Source of the DNA: Phallusia mammillata | Lineage: Eukaryota; Chordata; Ascidiacea; Phlebobranchia; Ascidiidae | NCBI GenBank assembly: GCA_003260075.1 | Contig: QLIY01000012.1 | Location: 126,811 to 190,810, forward strand | DNA length: 64,000 nucleotides | Direction of reading: 5' to 3' | Shown: piece by piece, positions 38,936 to 49,588 of the stretch | How positions within the stretch are numbered: the first letter of the stretch is position 1 | Layout: each line of letters begins with the position of its first letter | Made by a program: the position numbers and the translations under genes | The notes under the pieces: model-generated | The model's database searches: none | Told to the model about the DNA's origin: nothing | What the model saw: only the letters and a program-made list of their open reading frames with translations

Positions 38936-41488
38936 ATGGTGATCAGAGTGTACTGGGCAAGTGTTACTTGCAGCCGAAAGGTGGGTCAATATGTGTTAAA
39001 TATTAATAATGAAGAAGCATTATATGCACAAACAAAAGCATGTCGTATTGGCTGCGTTTGTTATGCCTGTTTTATTTGGTAACATTATGTCGATTTTTTT
39101 CCTACTGAATCGTTAAGATATCTTAATCACGGAAACAACTATAGATTTGGACTCAAATAAGGCCTTTGGGAACCCGCAGCTCATAACATTGTGCCCTCTG
39201 AGACTTACACTTTTCGTGGTCTGCTTTTCATCGTCGGTCATTTATCTTATCGATCGTGGCGAATTGAATATTGAAGTGTACTTGCTGGTTAACGTGAATG
39301 CTACAACAATATGTTGCTAAACAAAAATTGACTCAAACAAAATATTACATGCAATTGATTTAAACTATGAAGTGGAATTTTATTAAAAACGTATATGTTA
39401 TCTCTATCAGTTGGATTGATGCTTAGCGTTTGGTCAGGAAATCAATACGCTTTGTATGTGTTAAACGTTTATGACTTTCCATGAATTTGTTACACGTCTC
39501 CTGGTTGTAACGTAGCCGAAATACTGGCACGTCATAACATCATATTGAGGCACATATTCCCATTGAATGTGGCAATCCTGGCCACTTACGATGATCACCA
39601 CTGTTGGTTCCAAAACCTTTTTAACGTCCTTGAGTAGAATGTTGGTTTAATGACCAACGCGCATTCAGCGTTAAGTGGAACGACCAGTCACGTGTTATTT
39701 ACAAAACCACTCGCGATCCTTTATTTGTTGACATTTGAAATAATGACCACCTAATGGCCCTCTCCCCCTTCCAACAATACGTCACCGGTCGATCGTGTCA
39801 TGCTTGGGTGGCTATGGATAACACATACCTAGATACGTAGGCGCGTTTTACGGCGGGAATTTGATTTCAACTGGCCGGATTGCTTCGAATGTTTCCTGAA
39901 GTAGGCCGTCGACTCAAACGATACTTGAAAAACCGCGACGACGTTGCTGTTGACTGTTGGGTAGCCTTGTGCACACCAGACACGACAAGTGCACTTTCGT
40001 TCGATCGTTGTACTGCGAAGCTTGAAGCAGATTATGACAGAATTTTCCGAGCGACTAGATATCCCTTTCAAGGCCTTATGCATTTTTAATGAAGGGTGCT
40101 GTACAGTGACCGCCTGCAATTTACAGCAGGCTGCAGAGAATGTAAATCGAACAACCAAACCACCTTGGACAAGTATTACATCTTTGCAAAGTTAACTATT
40201 ACACATAATGGGTGACAAACGAGTGATTCAAGGCCGTTGATGAACAATGGTGTTCTGTCAATTCGTCAGGTCATGTGGTGCATTCACAAAAAAAACGTTC
40301 GCACCATTTGAAAAGCGCGACTCATCGATTTTACCACGTAATAAAATTTTATAACAGGCAATCAATTATTCATCCATTGTTTTATTGCGATCACCCATCC
40401 ACGCTACGCCGATATTAAACTCGCGTATGCTTTTATGTGCAGATGGACGGAGAGCAAACGCGATTGCGGTACGTCATCCAGAACCTAAAACTCGAGTCGG
40501 TGTGGATTGACATCACCACGGATACAAGCGTTCGCGAACAAATGCGCAAGGAGTGTGGAAACCCAAAAGCTGTGCCGCCCCAGATATTCAGCGATGATGT
40601 TTATCTCGGAGTAAGTGCTTGTTACATTTGTCGCATCACTGGTATTTTACTTTCTTAAGACCCATGGGCACCGGCACGTGCCAAGACTTTGTACCTCAAA
40701 GTTAGTATATTTTGCAGAAAAATCTGATGAATGACAAAAAACCGTTATATTGTATGAGTGTTTCCAGCAACGCAATTCTATTGTATATAATATATGCCTA
40801 TGCGAACGCAATTACTGGATACCACAATCGATTTATGTCAGTATATATGTGTACAATTTTGCCCCCTCTTGCCAAATTTCAGCCGGTGCGTATATTAAGA
40901 CCCCCTTATAACATGAAAGTAGACATAGCGCAATAAAGTTTGTTATCCTTCGGCACCACCACAAAATTATGGATGACTTATATTGTGTTGTTTGGTCTAT
41001 TACAGGACATGACCGTCATGGAAGAATTCGTAGAAGAGGAAAGAGTTCATGAATTCTTTAAAATTGAAAAACCAACAAACGCTATCACTGAAACGACGGT
41101 GCTGCCTGTTGTAATGCAACAGGTGTGCAACAGCACCACCACTGTTGCTAAACCTGCGCCAATTATACCCACGGAGTCCTCTGTCTCTACCGTTAAAAAT
41201 GAGCGCCCTACAACCCCAGATAGCGGGTCAGAAAACATAGGACCGTCGAAGACTACAGACTTACCACCGCCTACTCGCAAAAGTGTTTTAGAACGAGTCG
41301 GTACATTGGAATCAGTAGGTGTCACTCAAGAAAAGACCGACAAACCGAAAGTAGTATTCACAAAATCGAAAAACACCGACCGAGAGGTAAAACCGATTGA
41401 CGAAGAACGTCGGCGTCGCATCCTAGGCTTGTGCACCACAGAAAACGAGCCCAATCAAACTCCTATCGCAAATGGAGTCAGTTCCTAA
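38936..41488 (+). CDS. SH3BGRL3: SH3BGRL3-like thioredoxin-fold protein with extended tail
   Basis: Three exons: 38936-38980, 40443-40610 and 41006-41488, all phase 0, about 231 residues. Exon 1 (MVIRVYWASVTCSRK) matches the SH3BGRL3 start; exon 2 carries IDITTDTSVREQMRKECGNP and PPQIFSDDVYLG; exon 3 begins DMTVMEEFVEEERVHEFFKI. Together these cover the whole 93-residue glutaredoxin-like fold, without a CxxC active site as in the vertebrate family. After it comes a tail of about 135 residues rich in Thr, Pro, Ser and Lys, absent from vertebrate SH3BGRL3, ending in a basic EERRRRILGLC segment. Known relatives are small cytosolic adaptors without proven redox activity. The start is supported by alignment to the family; the 5' flank is duplicated around a G tract. 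Confidence 0.92.
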
Positions 41489-41601
41489 TTAGGTGCTGAC
41501 GATCTGTTTCATGCAGTTATATAGAAACTTTTGTCTGCTGCGTTGTCGTTTTGTTTTGCATCATGTGCTTGAGATTTTTACATAAAAGCCTGGTGCATTA
41601 A

Positions 41602-41607
41602 AATAAA
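41602..41607 (+). terminator. polyadenylation signal of SH3BGRL3
   Basis: AATAAA lies 114 bases after the SH3BGRL3 stop codon, in an otherwise AT-rich 3' region. It is the only canonical hexamer close downstream. Confidence 0.65.
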
Positions 41608-41685
41608 CTTTCCGACTGTACATATTAAATCCCAACTCAAAATAATGCTGTACTGCTAAATGATTTTTGTTGCTTTGTATTGGTT

Positions 41686-41864
41686 GGGGGGGGGGGTGTA
41701 GCTCCAGTTGAAATGCATGTTGTCACAGGCACAGTCATCGACATAATCGAACCTGTTAACAAATGTGTATCAGTATGGAATAAGCACATTTTATAAATTG
41801 TGTTGTAGCTTACCAGCAGAATTGGAGCCTTGGATGTAATTGAACAAACGCCAGGGGGGGGGGG
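41686..41864 (-). pseudogene. fragment copy of SOUL gene 1 bracketed by two G11 tracts
   Basis: Bases 41697-41853 are a near-identical, same-orientation copy of 42465-42619, the segment of SOUL gene 1 that spans the start of exon 3, all of intron 2 and the end of exon 2. The copy is bounded on the left by eleven G (41686-41696) and on the right by eleven G (41854-41864). It cannot be expressed as protein on its own and lies just 3' of the parent gene's stop codon, probably within its 3' untranslated region. Differences from the source are a few bases, including loss of a TA. Confidence 0.9.
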
Positions 41865-41892
41865 TATGATGGCAATAGGAAAAGTAAAATAA

Positions 41893-42981
41893 TCATGCAT
41901 CAGTTTTGGTGGTCGGGGTCAAGGGTGTGGTGAGCCAAACTTCATTGCGACGATTGATAAGATGGAAAGGACTATCATATCCAGCAGTGAGAAACGACTT
42001 CAAATCGATGTTAGCGGTGTTAACACCATTACGCAACATGTCAGCATGTAGAACGTAAATGTGCTCCCACCAATCAGTTTCTTCCGCGTAGCCGGAAAAC
42101 GTACTGTAAAATAGACATGGAATTATACGTAAATATTACCAACATTAATATATCCTACTGTTATTTTAATTGTGAATTTGTTTTTGGAAGTTGAAAAACA
42201 ATCTATCAGTAACTTGTAGATTTCTTGGAGATTAGCAAAAAAACCAGCCCTTGAGTAATCTTTTTTGGAAAAAACTTCGAAACCTGCATCTATTCACTGT
42301 CGAAAACACTTTGCGTCAATATAAAAAGTAACAGATACCGAACGTATGCGGTCATAGGCAGTCGTTCTTCGATACACAGATCAGTGTTTGTTGGTGTTGG
42401 CGGTTCTGCCTGGAACTTAAGTGGAATGTAGAATGACATCGTTCTCTTCGTGTCAAAAATTGTTGCTCCAGTTGAAATGCATTGTGTCACAGGCACAGTC
42501 ATCGACATAGTCGAACCTGTTAACAAATGTGTATCAGTATAGAATAAGCACATTTTATAAATTGTGTTGTATAGCTTACCAGCAGAATTGGAGCCTTGGA
42601 TGTAATTGAACAAACGCCAAAACGCTGCCTTTCTGGCATCTTTACCGAAGTGACCTTGCATACCAGTGCTAGTCCAGTTTGCAGCCGCATATTCCCGAAC
42701 CTCGTAAGATTTGTCCTAAAATACATCAATATAATTTGCATTTCATTGTGTTGAATTATAAGAGAATATTTTTTACCCTTTTTACCATCATCAAAATGCG
42801 GCGAGATTTTATGCACGGAATACATTCAATCTGATTTTTAGGTCCCAATCTTTAACATTTAACTCACCTCCGGTTGTTCAGCGGCCAACTTCCAAATCGG
42901 ATGCTCGTAACCGTTGTACGTCGAATCACTGAGAGCGTTTCCCATCATGAAAGCAAGAAAAGACAAAACACTGAAAATCAT
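41893..42981 (-). CDS. SOUL/HEBP2-like haem-binding protein 1
   Basis: Four exons: 42981-42868, 42715-42580, 42516-42339 and 42103-41893, about 212 residues. The product starts with a signal peptide (MIFSVLSFLAFMMGNALS), then a SOUL domain: YEVREYAAANWTST, MTVPVTQCISTG, TMSFYIPLKFQAEPP, CIEERLPMTAYVR and TAGYDSPFHLINRRNEVW. The last motif is typical of HEBP2 (YTAGYNSP..NRNNEVWL). Family members bind haem or porphyrins, mostly intracellularly in vertebrates; here the leader predicts secretion. It is the most divergent of the four local copies: PVT is preceded by TV instead of TA, a cysteine follows, and its flanks are not shared with the others. A fragment of it is duplicated downstream. Confidence 0.9.
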
Positions 42982-43127
42982 GACTGACTATTTCTGCTCT
43001 GTAAACTGAGTCAACTACTTCCGACTAAAAGAAACTGAAAATGAATCAGACCAGCCTGCAAGCAAACCACTTTAAACCATCGGTATGTTTCCCAAAGCAC
43101 AATAAACACGCAGTTGTTAAATTCCTT

Positions 43128-43839
43128 TGCACAAAGCAGTCAATCAACCCTCGGCAAGATTGCGTCCAGTCACCACTGATTAAATGCCAAAGGTGGTTGC
43201 TTACACGTTTAGGCTACAGGCAAATTGGAAATATTTTGTGCGTGTATTTGAAAGGGCACGGTTAAAAGTAACCTGGTTGTTAACTAGTTCATCACTTTAA
43301 GCAGCATTTTGTTGTTGATGTAGTTTTTTTGCATGTATTTTGCGAAGCGCATATCTTTCTGATGACTTTGTTTTAAAAAATGTACGTGTTTATTTGAAGA
43401 TTTGCTGCAATCTACCATGTACGCACATGTCAGCTTTTAGTGTTCAAGTTAATTTTAAAAACAATAAATATTTTACCGTATTTAGGGGGGGGGGTAAATT
43501 CCTTTGCACAAAGCAGTCAATCAAGCATCGGCAAGATTGCGTCTAGTCACCACTGATTAAATGCCAAAGGTGGTTGCTTTTGGAAATATTTTGTGCGTGT
43601 ATTTGAAAGGGCACGGTTAAAAGTAATCTGGTTGTCAACCAGGTCATCACTTTAAGCAGCATTTTGTCGTTGATGTAGTTTTTTTGCATGTATTTTGCGA
43701 AGCGCATATCTTGCGGATGACTTTGTTTTGAAAATTGTCCGTGTTTATTTGAAGATTTGCTGCTATCTACCATGTACGTACAAGTCAGCTGTTAGTGTTC
43801 AAGTTAATTTTAAAAACAATAAATATTTTACCGTATTTA
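43128..43839. repeat. direct duplication of about 350 bp split by a G10 tract
   Basis: The block taaattcctttgcacaaagc... at 43128-43484 recurs at 43495-43839, directly after ten G (43485-43494). The second copy lacks about a dozen bases around the cacgtttaggctac segment and has scattered substitutions. Intergenic, upstream of SOUL gene 1. It is the longest of the tract-associated duplications. Confidence 0.93.
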
Positions 43840-43964
43840 AAAATCTAACTGAAGACTCCACTTCTGAAAACAATTGAAAAAAGAGCATGTTATGCGTATA
43901 ATAAAGCAGTTCCTTAAACAACTAGTATAGAGCCAGAAACTTACCTTCCTTTGTTATGTTTAAT

Positions 43965-44197
43965 CAGTGTTGGGATTCAAATTTTTTGTCATCAGGTTCT
44001 ATCACAAAAGTCAAATTTTTCAGCCGGTTCTGTTACAAAAAGTCTATTGACAGTAACCAGTAATGCTAACCGGTTCGCTGATCTCATAAAATTGTCAATT
44101 GACAGTAACCAGTAATGCTAACTGGTTCGCTGATCTCATAAAATTTCGAGTGGACGGTTCTATAGAACCGGTACGAACCGGCTGAATCCCAACAGTG
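43965..44197. mobile_element. short DNA element rich in CCGGTT, with internal tandem duplication
   Basis: Ends CAGTGTTGGGATTCA and TGAATCCCAACAGTG are inverted with one mismatch. A block of about 52 bases (attgacagtaaccagtaatg...) is present twice in tandem inside. It is the same family as the complete element at 53739. A loose extra copy of the right arm follows at about 44222-44266. I could not find a clean target duplication. Confidence 0.75.
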
Positions 44198-45197
44198 TTT
44201 GTATTTAGTAATTATTATCACAGACGGTTCTATAGAACCGGTGCGAACCGGCAGAATCCAAGCATTGTGTGTTTTGTTTTGGTCCTATTTTGTAAATTTT
44301 GTTTTGTCTATATATACGACACTGTTTTAGCACCCTGTGCGCATATACGTTTCTTGCGACTCACCTGCTCCCTGTAAGAATTTCCAAAATAATTTTGTCA
44401 AAACCGCCCAAAAAGCATTGAAGTCTTGCTATAATGTTGTATTTTTTGCCAGGTTGTGCGATTTTATACATAAGTTTGCTGTGCCTAGCTAATCTATATT
44501 ATTCCATCATCTGCAAAACGTACATACAAATACAAAAAAGGCGATTGTTGACGCACAATGCTTCCGGAATTTCATTTGTATTCAGTCTTCTTCATGATAC
44601 AATGAACCGCCCATATATTGTATTATTTCTAAATTATTTCTAAATATTCGAAGTAATGTTGCAGCATTATTCTTGGCACTATAACTCGGAGTCATGTACA
44701 TCCTAGGCTACTGGCACAAGGAAAACGTGCTGTAACATCACGTGAATGTTACATAAGCGCGAAATATTACGCAGCGACGTTACTTTCCAGTAACTGGAAA
44801 TTCAGTTACATAACCGCATGTATGGGCTATACAGCATCTACTGCTTTTTGAGATGTCACATTCGACATGACGCTTTTTCTTTCATTGGTACCAGTTTTCT
44901 TACTAAGTATTATTATCACTCGGCAAGTTTAGTTTAGTATGAGGAGGTGTGGAAAATTGACAATAAAAACTGAATTATAGTCTGTAAAATCGCCAGATCC
45001 GATTTCCATGGAAAGAAGCTCCCCCTGCAGGTTTTGAACACGTGTCTTGGAGTGTTCAATAACTTATTTGTTAACAATAACTGGCATTTTTACATGACTT
45101 ATTGAAACGTCTATCGACCGCAAGGCAACATAAATGTCACATTTTGCGTAGAAGATTTCAAAAATATACGAAGCACGTAATTTGCATTTATATGAGT

Positions 45198-45203
45198 TTT
45201 ATT
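45198..45203 (-). terminator. likely polyadenylation signal of SOUL gene 2
   Basis: TTTATT on the plus strand is AATAAA on the coding strand, about 285 bases after the stop codon. An equivalent hexamer stands in the same surroundings after SOUL gene 3. Confidence 0.45.
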
Positions 45204-45486
45204 GAAGTGAAGAAAATATATCAGAATAGTGTTTTAGCTCATATTATTCGTTATGTTTTGATGCACTAAAACTCACATTGTAATAGGCACTATAACTCGC
45301 ATTGAAGTATGTGCTGAAACGCAAAAATCTGGCAAATCGTAACGAATGGATGAAACGCAAAACTTCGTACATCATAAACACCTGCCAACAGTCCAGGCTG
45401 TGTAAACATTGGGCCACAATCATGAATTAATGCTATATAATGCTTTTTGTGACTGCAATAGTGAAAATGTATATGTAGACAATAGA

Positions 45487-46789
45487 TCAGGTGCGATTCG
45501 GGGTCTTCGAAAGGAGCCAAACTTCATTGTGACGTTTGATAAAGCGCATCGGGCTGTTGTAACCAGCAGTGTAGAATGATGTCAGATCGACGGTGTCTTC
45601 ATCAACTCCGTTTCTCTTCATGTCTTCAAAGAGCTTGTAAACATTGACCCAATTCTCCGTTTCGCTCGCCCAGCCAGGGAATTTGCTAAAAGTTTTCTCA
45701 ATATAAAGTGAGATTTAGCACAATTCTGTTCATTAGCACTACGGTACCACCATGCGGAAATAATCACGGTGTTTCGAACGGAAAATGATAAAACACCATA
45801 CCTCACGATAGACCCACATTTAGCCGAGTTTGATAGGTGGCACAAAAAGAACATTTACCTATTTAAAACAACAATCTCTGAAAACGCAAAATCTTACATC
45901 TTAACCTCAACCTTGTTCAGCTGCTGAATAAATAATTCAGCTTTTTGCACCACCTATTGAAAATTAGCTAAATGTGGGTCTGCCGTAAGGTATAGGTTAG
46001 TAGCTCCAACGTTTCGAAAATCATAGATACACCTACTCCCAGCACTTGTGATTCGTGCGCAGTTTTAAAAACGAAACAGATTTAAAATATCATGTAATAT
46101 TCCGAAATGCTTTTGCTTTTTAACCACCAGCTTCAGTGATATGTGCAATAAATTAGCTGTTGGCTAAAATACTAAGTTAAAGGTGAATTACCGAACATAG
46201 GCGGTCATGGGTTGACGCTCTTCTATGTAAACTTCGGTATCTGTTGGTGCAGGTGGATCTGCCTGAAAATCCTGTGGAATGTAAAATGACATCGTCCTTT
46301 TCATGTCGAAAATTGTAGGTCCTGGAGCAATGTGAGTAGTAACAGGCGCAGTCATATCGATGGTTGCCCCTGGAAACGAAAGTGATTTTGTGAGTGGTTA
46401 AAAATTACTGCATACAACACTATCAAAAAGAGTCACTTACCAGCGGCGTTGCGGCCTTGGATGTACTTGAAAAGGCGCATGAATGCTTCACTACTTTTTG
46501 ATGAAGCGCTGTCCATTTGAGTACTTGTCCAGTTTGCAGCTGCATATTCTCGTACCTCGTAGCTTCTATCCTAAAAAATGGTTGGAAATTGGGTTAACAG
46601 AACGCAAAACATTTACAGTACACATATATTCGATTCTTCAGAAAAAAGGTAAAGAGATTGGATAAAACTCACTTTTGGTTGATTTGTGGCCAATTTATAG
46701 GGTGGACGCTCGAGCTCGATACCGTAACCTTCACCGCCAAAAGCGTTCCCCATCATGCAGACAAGACAAAATAAAACCGACAAAATCAT
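45487..46789 (-). CDS. SOUL/HEBP2-like haem-binding protein 2
   Basis: Four exons: 46789-46673, 46570-46441, 46369-46192 and 45685-45487, about 207 residues, same exon phases as the other copies. Signal peptide MILSVLFCLVCMMGNAFG, then SOUL motifs YEVREYAAANWTST, IDMTAPVTTHIAPG, TMSFYIPQDFQADPP, VYIEERQPMTAYVR and YTAGYNSPMRFIKRHNEVWL. Carries a five-residue IELER insertion before PPYK relative to copies 3 and 4. Intron 3 contains a palindromic MITE (45801-45990). A TATA-like motif lies about 63 bases upstream of the start. Predicted secreted haem/porphyrin binder; ligand unproven. Confidence 0.92.
45801..45990. mobile_element. palindromic MITE, 190 bp, in intron 3 of SOUL gene 2
   Basis: The left arm CCTCACGATAGACCCACATT is the near reverse complement of the right arm ending AATGTGGGTCTGCCGTAAGG; arms match over about 50 bases with mismatches. 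Both sides are flanked by TA. A related half-copy lies at about 48352-48435. SOUL genes 3 and 4 lack it, so it came after the gene duplication. Confidence 0.85.
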
Positions 46790-46850
46790 AACTTATTATC
46801 TTGCTGATATGTTAACAAAACAAACAGCTTGTGTCTAAAAAAATCAGAAA

Positions 46851-46859
46851 CTTATAAAG
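46851..46859 (-). promoter_or_regulatory. TATA-like element of SOUL gene 2
   Basis: On the coding strand a CTTTATAAG motif stands about 63 bases before the start codon. The same motif in the same context (after atcagaa on the plus strand) occurs before genes 3 and 4, which supports a real core promoter. Confidence 0.6.
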
Positions 46860-47640
46860 CTTTTTTGCTTAATAGGCAGCTATATAATTCATCCGACGTC
46901 TAACTCGGGGCGTCTTCATTAGGGTAATGGAACACTACCCAACACACTCGTTCTTATAACACCACTCAGGTTGATAACAATAGAAAACTGGAACAAAAAC
47001 AATAGTAAAACGCTGATGAAAACTGTACTTTAAAGGCGTCAAAAGCGAGCAACAGCTGATTAGCATTAGAACATCAGTTTTTTCCCTTCATCGTGTTAGC
47101 GCGCGAGTTAATGTACCACGATTCAAAAGAAATCCATATGTGTTACGTTTCTCTATACACGATAAACGTAAAAACTGATGTTCTAATCACTGATGAAAAT
47201 ACCCCGAAAGAGACGTAGACACGTTAAAGTAGTTATATATAATTGCCGGTTGATGATATATCAAATAGTAAAGACAATACTTAAGTACGCATATTTTTGC
47301 AAACGCTTGTGGAAATTGATACCACATTTCCATCTTTCCTATTAAATTACCCCGTCCATTAATAAAGCCCCGGAATGGCTGATGGTTTCTTGCTTGCCCA
47401 AATATGTTAAGCTGTTGACTCTAACTTGTTGTTGCGGCTCTCTGCTTCTCCCACTCCGAGACTCGGTTTAAATAGGCTCCAGGTCAAGACCTAAAGCATG
47501 ATTAACGTCGTTTAAAAAACTAACGACCACTAATGTCACGGTTATGTAACGCACAAATTTTCTTGTGTAACGCCCATCTTGCCCTTTAACGCGCATCTTA
47601 CCTACTTCATCAATAAAGTAACTAAATTAATGTTTTACAC
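46860..47640 (-). promoter_or_regulatory. shared upstream region of SOUL gene 2
   Basis: This region is repeated with moderate divergence before genes 3 (50610-51320) and 4 (54860-55560). Two parts stand out: an inverted repeat at 47054-47095 and 47150-47196, and a conserved block at 47361-47490 containing taagctgttgactctaac and gttgcggct. The block sits 600-620 bases before the start codon in all three genes. Regulatory function is inferred from conservation only. Confidence 0.5.
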
Positions 47641-47697
47641 AGCGCAACAAAATGACAGCTGACAACAAACCGTCGTCTAAAACAAGCTGTCATCTAA

Positions 47698-47908
47698 CAA
47701 TGGTCGGCAACTGCCGGTCCGCGACGTTACCGGGCCGTATAATTTTTCAAGTTAAAATGCTTTAAAACATTTTGCCCATGTATCCCGGGGGTGATAAACT
47801 AATTTATGTGTTTTCATTGCTAAATATTTGTAGTTTTTTGAAGGCCGGTCCGCGATAAAATTTTAGTTTCAAAAACGGTCCGCAGTAGAAAAAAGGTTGC
47901 CGCCCCTG
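47698..47908. mobile_element. hAT-like element, same family as 17827
   Basis: Begins CAATGGTCGGCAACTGCCGG and ends GGTTGCCGCCCCTG. Internal sequence (cccatgtatcccggggg, ggtccgcgataaaatttt) is close to the copy at 17827. The flanks share ATCTAA-type sequence but not a perfect duplication. Confidence 0.82.
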
Positions 47909-48478
47909 ATCTAAAACCACCTGTCAACCAAAACAACATTTCTATCCTGCAATGCTGCAATGCGATGGACTGTATTTTTGCAAACTTCTTAGCACGGTAA
48001 GAAAACGTGACGAGCCAACACGTGATTGTTATATAACAACGATAATGTTTTCGTCCCACCTCAGTCCAACTCGTGCGCACAATTATATAACAAGCCGTCA
48101 GACGCCCAAGTCGTTTGTGCGTGACAGTTCCTGTGCTTTGTAACGAATTATATAGCCCAAGCTTGATGACCTGTTCTATTTTCGTTTGGTTCAAGTTTGC
48201 GCAAATTGGCACAGCAGCGGTTCGTTAATGTACGTGTTTTTGCAATCTTATACTTGCATGACGTATTCGAGAAGCGTAAAAATAGTAATCTTATTTTAAA
48301 TCCAGTCGGTCATGACATTTTTAAAAACTTACTAACCAACCCTACCCCTATTTAGCCACTAAATAAATAATTCAGCTCCTGCGCCACCTTTCGAAAATTA
48401 GCTAAATGTGCGGCTGACGTGAGTTATGGTGTAAGTAGCTCTACCATTTTGCCTACCAAGATGAGGTTCTTTAAACCA

Positions 48479-48704
48479 TAGTGGTCGGCAACCGCCGGGC
48501 AGCGGCCCGGTACCGGTCCGCGACGAGTTCGTTACCGGGCTGTTTAATTTTTCAGGTTAAATGCTTTAAAACATTTTGCCCATGTACCCCGGGGATGATA
48601 AACTAATTTAAGCGTTTTCATTGCTAAATATTTGTAGTTTTTTTAAGGCCGGTCCGCGATAACATTTCAGTTTCAAACCGCAGTAGGCTACAAAAAGGTT
48701 GCCG
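48479..48704. mobile_element. hAT-like element, same family, truncated right end
   Basis: Begins TAGTGGTCGGCAACCGCCGG and carries the same interior as the copies at 17827 and 47698. It stops at GGTTGCCG, where the repeat unit tagagccacaaac begins, so the right terminus is lost at the edge of a tract-associated duplication. Confidence 0.8.
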
Positions 48705-48858
48705 TAGAGCCACAAACTTGTACCTTAGCTGTTTCCAATAAGAGTTTCCAAAGGGGGGGGGGTACCTAGTTTGGCCCGGGGATAACTCCGAGATATTTTC
48801 TGACTGGGGCATAGAGCCACAAACTTGTACCTTAGCTGTTTCCAATAAGAGTTTCCAA
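48705..48858. repeat. direct duplication of 48 bp with G10 tract
   Basis: tagagccacaaacttgtacc... occurs at 48705-48752 and 48812-48858. Ten G (48753-48762) follow the first copy, then about 49 unique bases before the second. The first copy abuts the truncated hAT-like element. Confidence 0.9.
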
Positions 48859-49314
48859 AAACATGCGATTTCGTAAAAACCGCTGAAGCATTGAAGTCCT
48901 GCTACAGTATACGTGATGTCAGATTGTGCGATTTTATGCGTATTAAATTATAACCGCATGCGTTTACAGTATATTCTAGTTTTTGACTTTTTTCTTCATT
49001 GGCAACAGATAAGGTTTTTACAACTATTATTGAATAGTGATATTTAGTTGAAAGGCAGTGCTAAAAGCCGTAATTAAAAACTACATCATATATTCTGTAA
49101 AACCGTCATAATCGATTTAACGGAAAGAAGCTTTTCCTCTGCAGATTTTAGACACTTCTCTTGAAGTAGACCCTAATATCTTATTAGTTGACAATAACTG
49201 GCCTTTTTACATGACCTATTGAAAACTTTTATAACCACAAGGCAACATAAATGTCACATCTTGCGTATAAGATCTCAAAAACAAACGAAGCACATCAATT
49301 GAATTTATATGATT

Positions 49315-49320
49315 TTTATT
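49315..49320 (-). terminator. likely polyadenylation signal of SOUL gene 3
   Basis: AATAAA on the coding strand about 270 bases after the stop, in a block that aligns with the 3' flank of SOUL gene 2. Confidence 0.45.
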
Positions 49321-49588
49321 AAAGTGAAGAAAATATATCAGAATAGTGTTTTAGCTCATATTAACTTTTGTGTTTTAATGCACTAAAACTCGCATTGAAA
49401 TATGGGATAAAAAGCAAAAATATGGCACATCATCGAATGCACAAAACGCTAAACTTCGCACATCATAAACACCTGCCAACAGTCCAGACTGTGCATACAT
49501 AGTGCTACAATCATGAAATAGTGCAACAATGTGTACTATTTATGCTTTTTGTGACGGCAATAGTGAAAATGTGCATGTAGATAATAGA

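Noticed and set aside
39829-40195. Overlapping open frames on both strands within intron 1 of SH3BGRL3
   Set aside because: Initially considered as the SH3BGRL3 first exon, but a true first exon with the family start motif and a good donor lies at 38936-38980.
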